DNA of 42,909 nucleotides, from positions 1-42,909 of the forward strand of contig NHGD01000033.1 of NCBI GenBank assembly GCA_002170125.1, in the 5' to 3' direction. Source of the DNA: Candidatus Pelagibacter sp. TMED128 (lineage in GTDB: Bacteria; Pseudomonadota; Alphaproteobacteria; Pelagibacterales; Pelagibacteraceae). The notes under the pieces are model-generated. The model saw nothing but the letters and a program-made list of their open reading frames with translations. It was not told where the DNA came from and did no database searches. A program made the translations under genes and the position numbers. Below are positions 1-10,349 of this stretch, piece by piece. Numbering within the stretch: position 1 is the stretch's first letter; each line of letters opens with the position of its first letter.

Positions 1-77
1 AAAAAGAAGAACCAAAAGCAGAAGCTAAAAAAGAAGAACCAAAAGCAGAAGCTAAAAAAGAAGAACCAAAAAAGTAA
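1..77 (+). CDS. 3' end of a truncated CDS, probably ribosomal protein S16 with a Lys/Glu/Pro/Ala-rich tail
   Basis: Frame starting at base 3 reads KEEPKAEAK KEEPKAEAK KEEPKK* with stop at 75-77. It lies immediately upstream of trmD-rplS, where rpsP (or rimM) normally sits. The gene body is outside the window. Confidence 0.5.
   Translation, partial: KEEPKAEAKKEEPKAEAKKEEPKK
3..71 (+). repeat. 27-bp in-frame tandem repeat (2 full copies plus a partial third) encoding KEEPKAEAK
   Basis: aaagaagaaccaaaagcagaagctaaa at 3-29 and 30-56, partial copy from 57. Confidence 0.85.
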
Positions 78-90
78 TAGGTAAATAGTT

Positions 91-792
91 ATGTTTGAAG
101 TGAAAATTTTTACTTTATATCCAGATTTGTATCCAGGACCACTTAATATGGGTATTTATAAAAAGGCTCAAGAAAATAGAATTTGGAATTTGAAAGTGAT
201 AAATATTAGAGATTATGCAATTGATAAACATGGTTCAGTCGATGATACTCCTTTTGGTGGAGGAAGCGGAATGTTGCTTAGGCCAGACGTAGTCGCATCA
301 GCACTTGATAATAATTTAAAGAATAATGAAACTACAATTTATTTATCTCCTAAAGGTAAACAATTTAATCAAAAAGAAGCAAAAGAATTTAGTAGTAAAA
401 AAAATTTAAATTTATTGTGCGGTCATTTTGAAGGAATTGATCAAAGACTTTTAGAAACAAGAAATATTCAAGAATATAGCGTAGGTGACTTTGTTTTATC
501 TGGAGGTGAGACAGCTTCATTTGTTTTGATTGATTCTATAATTCGTTTGCTTCCCGGGGTACTAGGAAACGATACTTCAATTAAAGATGAAACATTTGAA
601 AATGATCTATTAGAATATCCTCAGTTCACAAAACCTAAAAATTGGGAAGGAAAAAGTCCTCCAGAGGTACTTTTATCAGGAGATCATGCTAAAATTAAGG
701 GCTGGCGTTTATCACAATCTGAGGCTATAACACGACGCCAGAGACCTGATCTTTGGAAGAAATATTTAAACAAAAAAAATGAAAAACATTGA
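91..792 (+). CDS. trmD: tRNA (guanine-N1)-methyltransferase
   Basis: [16 protein letters not shown]..., [49 protein letters not shown] motifs. Confidence 0.96.
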   Translation: MFEVKIFTLYPDLYPGPLNMGIYKKAQENRIWNLKVINIRDYAIDKHGSVDDTPFGGGSGMLLRPDVVASALDNNLKNNETTIYLSPKGKQFNQKEAKEFSSKKNLNLLCGHFEGIDQRLLETRNIQEYSVGDFVLSGGETASFVLIDSIIRLLPGVLGNDTSIKDETFENDLLEYPQFTKPKNWEGKSPPEVLLSGDHAKIKGWRLSQSEAITRRQRPDLWKKYLNKKNEKH

Positions 793-1285
793 AGACATAA
801 ACAAAGAAGCAGTAAAAAAAATTCTTGCTAATAAAAAGATAACTGATTTTTCTCCAGGCGATACAATTAAAGTTGGAGTAAAAATTGTAGAGGGTAAGAG
901 AGAAAGAATTCAATATTTTGAGGGAGTTTGTATAGCTAAAAAGAATAGAGATCTAAATTCCTCTTTTACTGTAAGAAAAATATCGTTTGGAGAAGGAGTA
1001 GAAAGAACATTTGCTTTATATAGCCCCAATGTAGACTCAATAAAAGTAATTAGATCTGGTAAAGTAAGAAGAGCAAAACTTTATTATTTGAGAGATAGGA
1101 AAGGTAAATCTGCAAGAATAGCAGAAAAAATTAAGAAGAAGATCGGTATAGACATTTCCGTTAAACCGACTGAAACTATAAAAAAAGATGATCCAGTTGC
1201 CGAAGAAAAAGAAAAGGTACAAGATAAAAAAGAAACTATAGTTGTCCAGAAGAAAACTGAGAGTCAAACTAACGATAAAAAATAA
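779..1285 (+). CDS. rplS: 50S ribosomal protein L19 with charged C-terminal extension
   Basis: [55 protein letters not shown]; follows trmD with overlap. Confidence 0.95.
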   Translation: MKNIEDINKEAVKKILANKKITDFSPGDTIKVGVKIVEGKRERIQYFEGVCIAKKNRDLNSSFTVRKISFGEGVERTFALYSPNVDSIKVIRSGKVRRAKLYYLRDRKGKSARIAEKIKKKIGIDISVKPTETIKKDDPVAEEKEKVQDKKETIVVQKKTESQTNDKK

Positions 1286-1296
1286 TTAAATTTTAA

Positions 1297-2694
1297 ATGG
1301 CAAAAACTCTATATGATAAGATATGGGAAAGTCATCTTGTCCATCAACAGTCAGATGGTACTTCGTTGATATATGTTGATCGTCATCTAGTTCATGAGGT
1401 TACCAGTCCTCAAGCTTTTGAGGGACTAAGAATTCAAAAAAGAAATGTAAGAAGACCGGAACTTACTTTAGCTGTACCAGATCATAACGTTCCAACTACA
1501 GATAGATCAAAAGGAATTAACGACCAGGAGTCAAAAATTCAAGTGGATACACTGAGAAAAAATTGTAAAGAGTTCGGTGTAAAACTTTTTGATGTAAATG
1601 ATAAAAGGCAAGGAATAGTTCACATCATTGGTCCCGAACAAGGTTTTACCCAACCAGGTACAGTTATTGTTTGTGGTGACAGTCATACAGCTACACATGG
1701 AGCTTTCGGCTCTTTAGCTTTTGGAATCGGTACTTCAGAGGTAGAACACGTTCTTGCAACTCAAACACTTATTCAAAAAAAATCAAAAAATTTTAGGGTA
1801 AATGTTAGTGGAATTTTACCTAAAGGAGTAACTGCGAAAGATGTTATTTTAAAAATCATTGGAACAATCGGAACAGCTGGAGGAACTGGTTATGTAATTG
1901 AGTTTGCTGGAGAAATAATTAAAAATTTGAGCATGGAAGAAAGAATGACTGTTTGTAATATGACTATTGAAGCTGGAGCTAGAGCTGGTTTAATAGCACC
2001 AGATGAAAAAACATTCGAATATCTAAAAGGAAAAACAATGTCTCCAAAGGGCGAAAACTGGTCCAAAGCTACAGAATTTTGGAAAACTTTGTATTCAGAT
2101 AAAAATTGCAATTTTGATAAAGAGGTAAATATTGATGGAAAAGATATTGAACCACTAGTTACTTGGGGTACGTCACCTCAAGATGTATCTCCTGTTACTG
2201 GTGTAGTGCCAGATCCTGAAAAGGAAAAGAATGAAGATAGAAAAATGGCCATGAGAAGATCTCTTGAATATATGGGATTAAAGGCAAATACAAAAATTTC
2301 AGATATTAAGATAGATAAAATTTTTATTGGAAGTTGCACAAATGGAAGAATAGAAGATCTAAGAGTTGCAGCAGAGCTTTTAAAGGGTAAAAAAATCGCT
2401 AATAGTGTTAGCGCTATGGTCGTACCAGGATCAGGATTAGTAAAAGAACAAGCAGAGAAAGAGGGATTAGATAAAATATTTAAATCCGCTGGGTTTGAGT
2501 GGAGAGAGCCGGGCTGTTCAATGTGTCTAGGAATGAATCCAGATCAGCTTAAACCCAAAGAAAGATGTGCTTCAACATCAAACAGAAATTTTGAGGGAAG
2601 ACAAGGCCGAGGAGGAAGAACTCACTTGGTGAGTCCAGGCATGGCAATAGCTGCAGCAATCAATGGTCATCTAACAGATGTTAGAGAAATATAA
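1297..2694 (+). CDS. leuC: 3-isopropylmalate dehydratase large subunit
   Basis: [67 protein letters not shown]. Confidence 0.97.
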   Translation: MAKTLYDKIWESHLVHQQSDGTSLIYVDRHLVHEVTSPQAFEGLRIQKRNVRRPELTLAVPDHNVPTTDRSKGINDQESKIQVDTLRKNCKEFGVKLFDVNDKRQGIVHIIGPEQGFTQPGTVIVCGDSHTATHGAFGSLAFGIGTSEVEHVLATQTLIQKKSKNFRVNVSGILPKGVTAKDVILKIIGTIGTAGGTGYVIEFAGEIIKNLSMEERMTVCNMTIEAGARAGLIAPDEKTFEYLKGKTMSPKGENWSKATEFWKTLYSDKNCNFDKEVNIDGKDIEPLVTWGTSPQDVSPVTGVVPDPEKEKNEDRKMAMRRSLEYMGLKANTKISDIKIDKIFIGSCTNGRIEDLRVAAELLKGKKIANSVSAMVVPGSGLVKEQAEKEGLDKIFKSAGFEWREPGCSMCLGMNPDQLKPKERCASTSNRNFEGRQGRGGRTHLVSPGMAIAAAINGHLTDVREI

Positions 2695-2695
2695 G

Positions 2696-3304
2696 ATGGA
2701 AAAATTTAATAATTTAAAATCAATACCCTCATATTTATCTCTTCAAAATATCGATACTGATATGATAATTCCTAAACAATTTTTAAAAACAATTAAAAGA
2801 ACAGGTTTAGGAAAAAGTTTGTTTTATGAAATGCGATATGATGAAAATGGTAGAATTAATGATAAATTTTTATTAAATCAAAAACCATATAATAATTCAA
2901 AAATCTTATTAGCTGGAAAAAATTTTGGATGCGGTTCATCGAGAGAACACGCGCCTTGGGCCCTATCCGATTTTGGAATAAAGTGTGTAATCAGCTCTAG
3001 TTTTGCAGACATCTTTTATAATAATTGTTTTAAAAATGGAATCTTACCAATTAAGATTGAAGATAAATTTGTATTAGAATTAGCTGAATATTCAAAAAGA
3101 AAAGAAGAAATAGAAATTAGCCTAGAGAAACAAGAGATTAAACACGGAAATAAAATTATAAAATTTGAAGTTGATGCTTTTAAAAAAAAGTGTCTGATGG
3201 AAGGTTTGGATGATATTGCTCTTTCAATGGAAAAAATTCAAAAAATAGATGATTATGAAAAAAAATTACTAACCACAAAACCTTGGGTACTAACTAATGG
3301 TTAA
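2696..3304 (+). CDS. leuD: 3-isopropylmalate dehydratase small subunit
   Basis: [36 protein letters not shown] at 2696 just after the leuC stop is preferred over the ORF-track start at 2678. Confidence 0.96.
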   Translation: MEKFNNLKSIPSYLSLQNIDTDMIIPKQFLKTIKRTGLGKSLFYEMRYDENGRINDKFLLNQKPYNNSKILLAGKNFGCGSSREHAPWALSDFGIKCVISSSFADIFYNNCFKNGILPIKIEDKFVLELAEYSKRKEEIEISLEKQEIKHGNKIIKFEVDAFKKKCLMEGLDDIALSMEKIQKIDDYEKKLLTTKPWVLTNG

Positions 3305-4412
3305 AAAAACAAGAAAAATTTTACTTTTGCCTGGTGATGGAATAGGGCCCGAGGTTATAGCTGAAGTAAAAAAAATATTGGAATGGATGAACAAAACTAA
3401 GTCGTTAGACTTTGTTCTCAGCCAAGAATTGATAGGAGGTGCATCTATTGATGCAAATAAAGTTCCAATTACCGATGAGGTTTTTTACAAATCATTGGAG
3501 TCAGATGCGGTTATATTAGGAGCATGCGGTGGCCCAAAGTGGGATAATTTAGAGTTCTCAAAAAAACCAGAAAGAGCTCTTTTAAAACTTAGAAAAGAAT
3601 TAAAATTATTTGCTAATCTACGACCAGCTATATGTTTTAAACAGTTAGTTGATTCATCAACACTGAAACCAGAAATAGTGTCCGGTCTTGATATTATGAT
3701 AGTAAGAGAGTTGACAGGAGGTATTTATTTTGGTGAACCACGTGGTATAGAGCCAATGGAAAATAATCAAAGAAAAGGAATTAATACTCACACATATACA
3801 ACCTCTGAAATTCAAAGAATAGCACGTGTAGCTTTTGACCTAGCAAAAAAAAGAAGGAATAAAGTAACATCTTGTGAAAAATCAAATGTAATGGAGGCAG
3901 GTGTTTTGTGGAGAGAAGAAGTTCAAATTTTAAAAGATAAGGAATTTAAGAAGGTGGATCTAAACCACATGCTAGCGGACAACTGCGCGATGCAGCTTTT
4001 AAGGAACCCAAAACAATTTGATGTTATTCTTGCTGATAATTTATTCGGAGATATGTTATCTGATGAGGCCGCTATGCTTACAGGATCACTTGGCTTATTA
4101 CCTTCTGCTTCCCTAGGTATAAAAGACAAAAATGGGAGAGTAAGATCTCTTTATGAACCTGTGCACGGTTCCGCCCCTGACATCGAAGGTAAAAATATTG
4201 CAAATCCAATAGCTACAATTTTAAGTTTATCAATGGCTTTAAGATATTCTTTAGATTTAGAACAGGAGGCTGATCTAATTGATAAAGCAGTTGAGCAAGT
4301 TCTTGATAATGGATTGAGAACAAAAGATATAATTTCTCCTAATAAAAAAGAAGTGAGCACTTCAGTGATGGGAGATGCCATCATAAACGAGCTTTCAAAA
4401 AATTTACATTAA
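3297..4412 (+). CDS. leuB: 3-isopropylmalate dehydrogenase
   Basis: [65 protein letters not shown]. Confidence 0.97.
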   Translation: MVKKTRKILLLPGDGIGPEVIAEVKKILEWMNKTKSLDFVLSQELIGGASIDANKVPITDEVFYKSLESDAVILGACGGPKWDNLEFSKKPERALLKLRKELKLFANLRPAICFKQLVDSSTLKPEIVSGLDIMIVRELTGGIYFGEPRGIEPMENNQRKGINTHTYTTSEIQRIARVAFDLAKKRRNKVTSCEKSNVMEAGVLWREEVQILKDKEFKKVDLNHMLADNCAMQLLRNPKQFDVILADNLFGDMLSDEAAMLTGSLGLLPSASLGIKDKNGRVRSLYEPVHGSAPDIEGKNIANPIATILSLSMALRYSLDLEQEADLIDKAVEQVLDNGLRTKDIISPNKKEVSTSVMGDAIINELSKNLH

Positions 4413-4421
4413 TTTTTTTAA

Positions 4422-5204
4422 TTAGAAAGTTTTTTCTATAATTTTAAATTGTTCTATATCTTTGATCTTTTTTTTAAATAAAAGAATTAATTTCAATATT
4501 AAAATGAAAAAAGAAAAAAATCTAAATGGACGTGCTGCAGAGTCTTTTGCCATATTTAGCCATAAACTAATTAATTTTGAAAAAGAGTATGTACTTTGAC
4601 CTTGAAACCTAGTTTGGTGATTTATTGGTATGGAAGTTATTTTTGGTGATAATTTTAAAATTATTGAGTCAATGTATATATCGTTACTTTTATTTTTTAT
4701 TATCTGCATCATGATGTTTCTTTTTAATCCTCTAAAAGAAGATAAGTATAATTTATAAGGTTTATTAAGTAAGTGACTTGAGATTATATTATTTATCCAA
4801 CTAACTAAATGTTTCCAAAAAGCGTGTTTTCTATTAACATAATTCGTATAGCAGACATCAAATCCTTGAAGAAGTTTTTCTATTATAGGTCCAATATATT
4901 GGGGCGGATGCTGCAAATCATCATCCATAGTAATAATATAATCTCCAGAACAAAAATTAAAACCTGCCATCACAGCATTATGTTGTCCATAATTTTTATC
5001 TAATGCAAGACCTTTAATCTGTGGATGTTTTTTTACAAGTTGTTTAATTTTTAACCAACATGTGTCTAGACCATTATCATTCACTAAAAAAATTTCATAT
5101 GAAACTGGTGTAGATAAACTTGTTAATGACTCTAATAACTCTTTTAACAACTGATCAATGATTAATTCACTTTTAAATACTGGAATGATTATTGAAATCT
5201 TCAT
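4422..5204 (-). CDS. Family 2 glycosyltransferase (polyprenyl-phosphate sugar transferase-like)
   Basis: SIIIPVFKSELIIDQLLKEL, FLVNDNGLD, DDDLQHPP, C-terminal hydrophobic segment. Confidence 0.85.
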   Translation of the reverse strand: MKISIIIPVFKSELIIDQLLKELLESLTSLSTPVSYEIFLVNDNGLDTCWLKIKQLVKKHPQIKGLALDKNYGQHNAVMAGFNFCSGDYIITMDDDLQHPPQYIGPIIEKLLQGFDVCYTNYVNRKHAFWKHLVSWINNIISSHLLNKPYKLYLSSFRGLKRNIMMQIIKNKSNDIYIDSIILKLSPKITSIPINHQTRFQGQSTYSFSKLISLWLNMAKDSAARPFRFFSFFILILKLILLFKKKIKDIEQFKIIEKTF

Positions 5205-5263
5205 TTTGGGTAATATTTATTTAGCATAGATTAAAATAGTATTTTATAATAAATCTTTATTCA

Positions 5264-5875
5264 ATGAGTCAGAAAACAAATAATCTTTATAAAGTATTAT
5301 CATCTCCAGTTATTTACTCTATTTTCCAAAAACTTATGAAGGGTGATAAAATAAGAAAAAAAATCTTAACATCTAATATTAAAAAGAAAAATCCTAAAAT
5401 TCTAGATATTGGTTGTGGACTAGGGGATAGTTTGGAATATATAAAAAACCCACTTTATTTTGGATATGATATAAGTAAAGAATATATCGAATATGCAAAG
5501 AGAAAATATAAGACAAAAGGTATTTTTGTTTGTAGAAATTTTACTCAAAAAGAAATCAAAAAATTACCAAAATTTGATTACATCCTGTTAATTGGAATTC
5601 TTCATCATTTGAAAGACAAACAGATATTAAATTTATTAAAATTAATAAAGAAAACTTTAAAAAAAGATGGCAGGTTAATTACCCTAGATCCTATATTTTC
5701 AAAGAATCAAAATTACTTAGCTAAGTTTTTAATTTCTCATGATAGAGGAAAAAATATTAAAACAAAAAAAGAATATTTAAAGCTATTAAAATTTTTTTTT
5801 AAAAATAGTATTAGCAAAACCTACAACCAAACATTTATACCTTACACTTGGTTTACTATGAATTGTAAAAATTAA
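5264..5875 (+). CDS. Class I SAM-dependent methyltransferase
   Basis: ILDIGCGLGDSLEYI motif I; ILHHLKDKQ; LKKDGRLITLDPI. Confidence 0.8.
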   Translation: MSQKTNNLYKVLSSPVIYSIFQKLMKGDKIRKKILTSNIKKKNPKILDIGCGLGDSLEYIKNPLYFGYDISKEYIEYAKRKYKTKGIFVCRNFTQKEIKKLPKFDYILLIGILHHLKDKQILNLLKLIKKTLKKDGRLITLDPIFSKNQNYLAKFLISHDRGKNIKTKKEYLKLLKFFFKNSISKTYNQTFIPYTWFTMNCKN

Positions 5876-5877
5876 AA

Positions 5878-6552
5878 TTATTTTTTCAAAATTAATAAAT
5901 ATTGAGCACCCAAAGGTAGCCAAACTAAAAATTTTTCTAAAAATCTTAAAAAAGATAATTGTTTTGGAAAAAAGAGTGTATATTTTAAACTGATAATTTT
6001 TAGTTTTGCTTTTACAGCTCTATCTACTAGTATCTTTGATGGCACCATTTCTGCATTTTTATCAATAGGAGAGTTTTTGAAAACATAATTAGTAAGAGGG
6101 TTTATTGGATTATGTTCAAAGATATATAAAACACCAGAGTCTTTTAAAAATTTTCTACAATTTGATAAAATCTTATTGTGATTTTTTTTATTTATATGAT
6201 GTAAAACGTTAGAAATAAAAATTAAATCAAATTTTTTTTTGGGAATTTTTTTTAAATTAGTAGTTAATTTAATATTTTTTTTCCTTTTTTTAATTTTTTT
6301 AATAAATTCATTGGATACATCATATCCCCATAGTTTAGAGGATTTAAAATATTTAGAAAAAATACTTAATGAGGTGCCTGCACCACATCCGAAATCTAAG
6401 ATATTAATATTTTTTTTATTTTTTGTTAAATCATGAACTAACTTAATCTTATAGGTACTAAAATAATTAACCTCTTCAAGCGCAGTAGGAAAACTTTTTT
6501 TTAGCGCCTCATCATAATTACCGCTTAGATAATCAAATTCTGTTTTTTTCAT
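5878..6552 (-). CDS. Class I SAM-dependent methyltransferase
   Basis: NILDFGCGAGTSLSIFSKYF motif I; SNVLHHINKK; LKDSGVLYIFEHNP. Confidence 0.8.
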   Translation of the reverse strand: MKKTEFDYLSGNYDEALKKSFPTALEEVNYFSTYKIKLVHDLTKNKKNINILDFGCGAGTSLSIFSKYFKSSKLWGYDVSNEFIKKIKKRKKNIKLTTNLKKIPKKKFDLIFISNVLHHINKKNHNKILSNCRKFLKDSGVLYIFEHNPINPLTNYVFKNSPIDKNAEMVPSKILVDRAVKAKLKIISLKYTLFFPKQLSFLRFLEKFLVWLPLGAQYLLILKK

Positions 6553-6684
6553 TTATCTAGCCTCTTTCAAATCTAACTGAATTGTTAAAAAAGTGTTATA
6601 ATTAATTTTTACTTAATTAAATAATTTAAAATTTATATATTATTTTAGTAGATTTAAAAAGGCGTGTTATATAGTTGAAATAAA

Positions 6685-8328
6685 ATGGAAACTAAAAATA
6701 TAAAGAAAACCATTATATATACTTTTTTTTTATTTTACTTTTTAGTCGGGTGTCTAACTTATGATGATTATGGAATTAATATTGAGGAACACACTCAACT
6801 ATTTTCTGGAATATATTGGTTAAATCATAGTTTTGATTTTCTTAATATAGACTTATTCAAAGAAGAAATTTTACAGTATTTAAAAAAATTTGGTGATGAT
6901 GCTTACTACCTGCCTAATCCTAGCTTTTATACCTATGGTCCAATTTTTGATGTTCCAACAGCATTAATCGATGTAATAATTAATACTCAAAAAACTATAA
7001 TAAATTTTGAATATAGACATTTTTTAGTTTTTTTAATTTTTTATCTAACTTCAATATTCATTTTTAAACTTTTATTAAAAAGATTTAATAATTTTTTTAT
7101 AAGCTTTTTTGGAACAATACTTTATATATTTTCACCAAGAATTTATGGAGATAGTTTTCATAATAATAAAGATATTATATTCTTGTCATTTGTAGTTTTT
7201 TCAATCTATTTTGCTTTTAAAATTTTTGAAAAGAAAAAAATTAAAAATATTTTATTATTTTCTTTTTTTGCTGCTGTTGCAACATCAACACGAATAATGG
7301 GATTATTTTTACCTTTTTCTTTAATATTTTTTTTATTTCTAGTAAAATTAAATGATAACTCAAAAAATAACCTAAAATATATTTTAATAATATCATTTTC
7401 TTATTTATTTTTTCTATACGCTCATTGGCCTTATTTATGGGATAGCCCTATTACGAATTTTATAGACTTTATATACAAAACAAAACTTTGGATTTGGAAA
7501 TTAGGATTTATATTTAATGGTGATTATATTTATTCAACTAGTGTTCCTGACACTTTTATTTTTATTTGGATTGGAATTTCAACTCCAATTTTAAACTTAG
7601 TTTTATTTTTATTTGGATTTTTTTATCTTGGAAAAAGGCTTCTTTCAAGATTTATGTCTATCGATCAAGCAAAATTATATAAGTGCGATTTTTGGAGAAG
7701 TACAAATGAAATGAAAGATAATTATATATTTTTTAATTTATTAGTGATTGTTTCGCTCTTAATAAGCCTAAGCGCACCACTTGCAAATGCTTGGCGTCAT
7801 TTATATTTTCTGAATTTTTTTATTATTTATATTTCTACTTATTTTATAATGATTTTAACTTTCATATTTAAAAAGCATATTAGCAAACTATTTTTAATAT
7901 TGTTTTTTTTATTAATTCCTAATATTTATAAGTTAATAATTTTTCATCCTTATCAGAGTTTATATTTAAATGAGATTTTAACTAACAAAAATAAAAACAA
8001 TTTTCAAATTGATAGAGAGGGACTTACAAGACTAGAGTCAATTAACAAAATTTTATCTTTAGAGCCTAATAAGAATAAAAAAATAAAGATTGCCAATGCT
8101 TCATATCTACCATATTACCGAATTAAAGATGCTTTATCTCTAAGTAACCAAAGAAGAATAGAATTTGTTGGGCAAGAGTACCATTTAGCAGATTATATTT
8201 ATGATAATTATGTTTATGAAGTGGATCCAAGGTATAACGATAAATACAATATTCCTCTAAATTTTAAAAAAGTTTTTGAATTAGAGATAAATGGTGTAAA
8301 AATGTATAGGATTTATAAAAAAAAATAA
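6685..8328 (+). CDS. Polytopic membrane protein, probable GT-C type (PMT/ArnT-like) glycosyltransferase
   Basis: 547 aa with many hydrophobic helices; ED/EH-type acidic motif in the first loop (YGINIEEHTQ); SPRIYGDSFHNNKDI, TSTRIMGL, LANAWRHLYFL. Confidence 0.6.
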   Translation: METKNIKKTIIYTFFLFYFLVGCLTYDDYGINIEEHTQLFSGIYWLNHSFDFLNIDLFKEEILQYLKKFGDDAYYLPNPSFYTYGPIFDVPTALIDVIINTQKTIINFEYRHFLVFLIFYLTSIFIFKLLLKRFNNFFISFFGTILYIFSPRIYGDSFHNNKDIIFLSFVVFSIYFAFKIFEKKKIKNILLFSFFAAVATSTRIMGLFLPFSLIFFLFLVKLNDNSKNNLKYILIISFSYLFFLYAHWPYLWDSPITNFIDFIYKTKLWIWKLGFIFNGDYIYSTSVPDTFIFIWIGISTPILNLVLFLFGFFYLGKRLLSRFMSIDQAKLYKCDFWRSTNEMKDNYIFFNLLVIVSLLISLSAPLANAWRHLYFLNFFIIYISTYFIMILTFIFKKHISKLFLILFFLLIPNIYKLIIFHPYQSLYLNEILTNKNKNNFQIDREGLTRLESINKILSLEPNKNKKIKIANASYLPYYRIKDALSLSNQRRIEFVGQEYHLADYIYDNYVYEVDPRYNDKYNIPLNFKKVFELEINGVKMYRIYKKK

Positions 8329-8339
8329 TATTAATATTA

Positions 8340-8603
8340 ATGAAAATTTTTGTTTACAAGGTTGTTTTTATAATGATTTCTCTATTCTTTTTATTTAATT
8401 TTACTGTTGGTTATCAAATTAGAAAGATTGAAGACAAAATTATAAATATAAATTCAGCAGAGCAGATTAATAATATTAAAGCAAAGCTAAGGAAGGAAAT
8501 GAATTCAGCTATTAATAAAGATAAGATTTTTAATGAAGATGATAAATTGTTAATTAACAGATTTATTAAAAAAATAATCTTAGAGTTGGAGCTAGATAAA
8601 TAA
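8340..8603 (+). CDS. Small protein of unknown function with one N-terminal transmembrane segment
   Basis: 87 aa; VVFIMISLFFLFNFTVGY hydrophobic stretch then a charged helical tail; tightly packed between neighbours. Confidence 0.55.
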   Translation: MKIFVYKVVFIMISLFFLFNFTVGYQIRKIEDKIININSAEQINNIKAKLRKEMNSAINKDKIFNEDDKLLINRFIKKIILELELDK

Positions 8604-8618
8604 TCTAGAAATTTTTAA

Positions 8619-9611
8619 ATGAATTTTGCAATTATTGGTGCCACAGGTAACGTAGGTCGAAAAACTATTGACATTCTAGAGAAATCAAGAATTAAAATAG
8701 AAAATCTTTTCTTAGTTGCTTCAAAAAAAAGTGCTGGAAAAACAATTATTTTCAAAAAAAAAAAAATTAAGATTGAGTCTTTAGAAAAGTATGATTTTGC
8801 AAAAGCGAAAATAACTTTTTTTGCAGCTGGTAGTCAGATAGCAAAAGAATGGGTACCCAAAGCAGCTAAAAAAACTATAGTAATTGACAACTCTAGCTAT
8901 TTTAGAATGCAAAAAGATATTCCGTTGGTTGTTCCCGAAGTTAATGCTGATGCTTTAGATAAACATAAAAATATTATATCTAACCCGAACTGTTCAACAA
9001 TTCAGATGGTTCTTGCTCTTAAACCTTTACATGATGAATATAAAATTAATAGAGTAGTTGTATCAACATATCAAGCAGTATCAGGGGCTGGAAAAGCTTC
9101 TATGGATGAACTTTTTGATCAGACGAAAAATTTTTTGAATAAAAAAAAAATTAATTTAAAAAACTTTACCAAACAAATTGCTTTTAATTTGATACCACAC
9201 ATCGATGTTTTTGATAAAGATGGCTATACAAAAGAAGAATTAAAAATGACCAATGAAACAAAAAAGATTTTAGATGAAGAAATTAATGTTACAGCCACAT
9301 GTGTAAGAGTTCCTGTAAACACGGGACACTCAGAGTCAATCAATATTGAATTTGATAATTTATATGATTTCAAGAATATTATTAGAATTTTAAATAATGC
9401 ACCAGGTTGCAAAGTAATTGATGAAAGAAAAGATGGCGGGTACATGACACCTCTTGAAGCTGAAGGAGATTACACAACTTATATCTCTAGAATCAGGAAA
9501 GATAATTCTAACGTAAAAGCAATTAATATTTGGGTTGTATCAGATAATTTACTTAAAGGAGCTGCTTTAAATACAGTCCAAATTGCCGAGCATTTAGTTA
9601 AAAAATTATAA
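8619..9611 (+). CDS. asd: Aspartate-semialdehyde dehydrogenase
   Basis: IIGATGNVGRKTIDIL, SNPNCSTIQMVLALKPLHD, VSTYQAVSGAGKASMDEL, RVPVNTGHSESINIEF. Confidence 0.95.
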   Translation: MNFAIIGATGNVGRKTIDILEKSRIKIENLFLVASKKSAGKTIIFKKKKIKIESLEKYDFAKAKITFFAAGSQIAKEWVPKAAKKTIVIDNSSYFRMQKDIPLVVPEVNADALDKHKNIISNPNCSTIQMVLALKPLHDEYKINRVVVSTYQAVSGAGKASMDELFDQTKNFLNKKKINLKNFTKQIAFNLIPHIDVFDKDGYTKEELKMTNETKKILDEEINVTATCVRVPVNTGHSESINIEFDNLYDFKNIIRILNNAPGCKVIDERKDGGYMTPLEAEGDYTTYISRIRKDNSNVKAINIWVVSDNLLKGAALNTVQIAEHLVKKL

Positions 9612-9635
9612 CTTTAGATTATAAAGAAAGCACCT

Positions 9636-10022
9636 ATGGAAAAAAAAGATAATCCTCTAAGTCCACATCTTCAAATTTATAAATGGCAGATATCTTCTTT
9701 GCTTTCTATTACACACAGAATAGTGGGGATAATAAATATTTTAGCCATTACTGTAATTTGTTTTTGGAGTTTATCTTTATTATTAGGTTTTGAAAGCTAT
9801 CAAGTTATTAATAATATTTTTAAAAGTTTTTTTGGTAAATTTATAGCTATTAGTCTCTGCTGGACATTTAGTTTTCATATTTTGAATGAACTAAGACATT
9901 TATGTTGGGATATTGGTTTTGGCTTTGATTTAAAAGTATCAAAGATAACTGGAGTTCTAGCTTTAATTGGTTCATTCGTTCTTACAGTCTTATTTTTTTT
10001 AATTGGGAGAAATATCTTTTAA
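9636..10022 (+). CDS. sdhC: Succinate dehydrogenase cytochrome b556 subunit
   Basis: NPLSPHLQIYKWQISSLLSITHRIVGI, FHILNELRHLCWD; upstream of sdhD and sdhA. Confidence 0.94.
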   Translation: MEKKDNPLSPHLQIYKWQISSLLSITHRIVGIINILAITVICFWSLSLLLGFESYQVINNIFKSFFGKFIAISLCWTFSFHILNELRHLCWDIGFGFDLKVSKITGVLALIGSFVLTVLFFLIGRNIF

Positions 10023-10023
10023 T

Positions 10024-10347
10024 ATGCACTATTCAACAAAAAAATGGATATACACTAAGGTGAGCTCACTAATTTTGATCCCATTTATGGCTTGGTTCAT
10101 TATAAATTTTGTCTCTATTTATGATAATGATTACTCAGAAGTAGTTCTTTTTTTTACAGAACAACCATCAAAAATTATATTCTCTATTTTTATTGTTATT
10201 GCTTTCTTTTTCTCAGCTCTAACAATAAGTGAGATATTTGAGGATTATATAAAAGATGAAAAAATCAAATATGTCGCAAATAAACTATTGAATATATTTG
10301 CTATAGTAATGCCAGTTTTAACTATACTTGGAATACACAATTTATAA
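10024..10347 (+). CDS. sdhD: Succinate dehydrogenase membrane anchor subunit
   Basis: Three hydrophobic segments, position between sdhC and sdhA. ATG at 10024 preferred over the ORF-track start at 10003. Confidence 0.88.
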   Translation: MHYSTKKWIYTKVSSLILIPFMAWFIINFVSIYDNDYSEVVLFFTEQPSKIIFSIFIVIAFFFSALTISEIFEDYIKDEKIKYVANKLLNIFAIVMPVLTILGIHNL

Positions 10348-10349
10348 AT

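Noticed and set aside
6553-6684. 132-bp divergent intergenic region with a TATAAT-like box (6597-6602)
   Set aside because: No convincing -35 at correct spacing; AT-rich sequence gives many chance -10 matches.
9612-9626. Small inverted repeat ctttagattataaag between asd and sdhC
   Set aside because: Only 5 bp, AT-rich, no T-tract; expected by chance in this composition.
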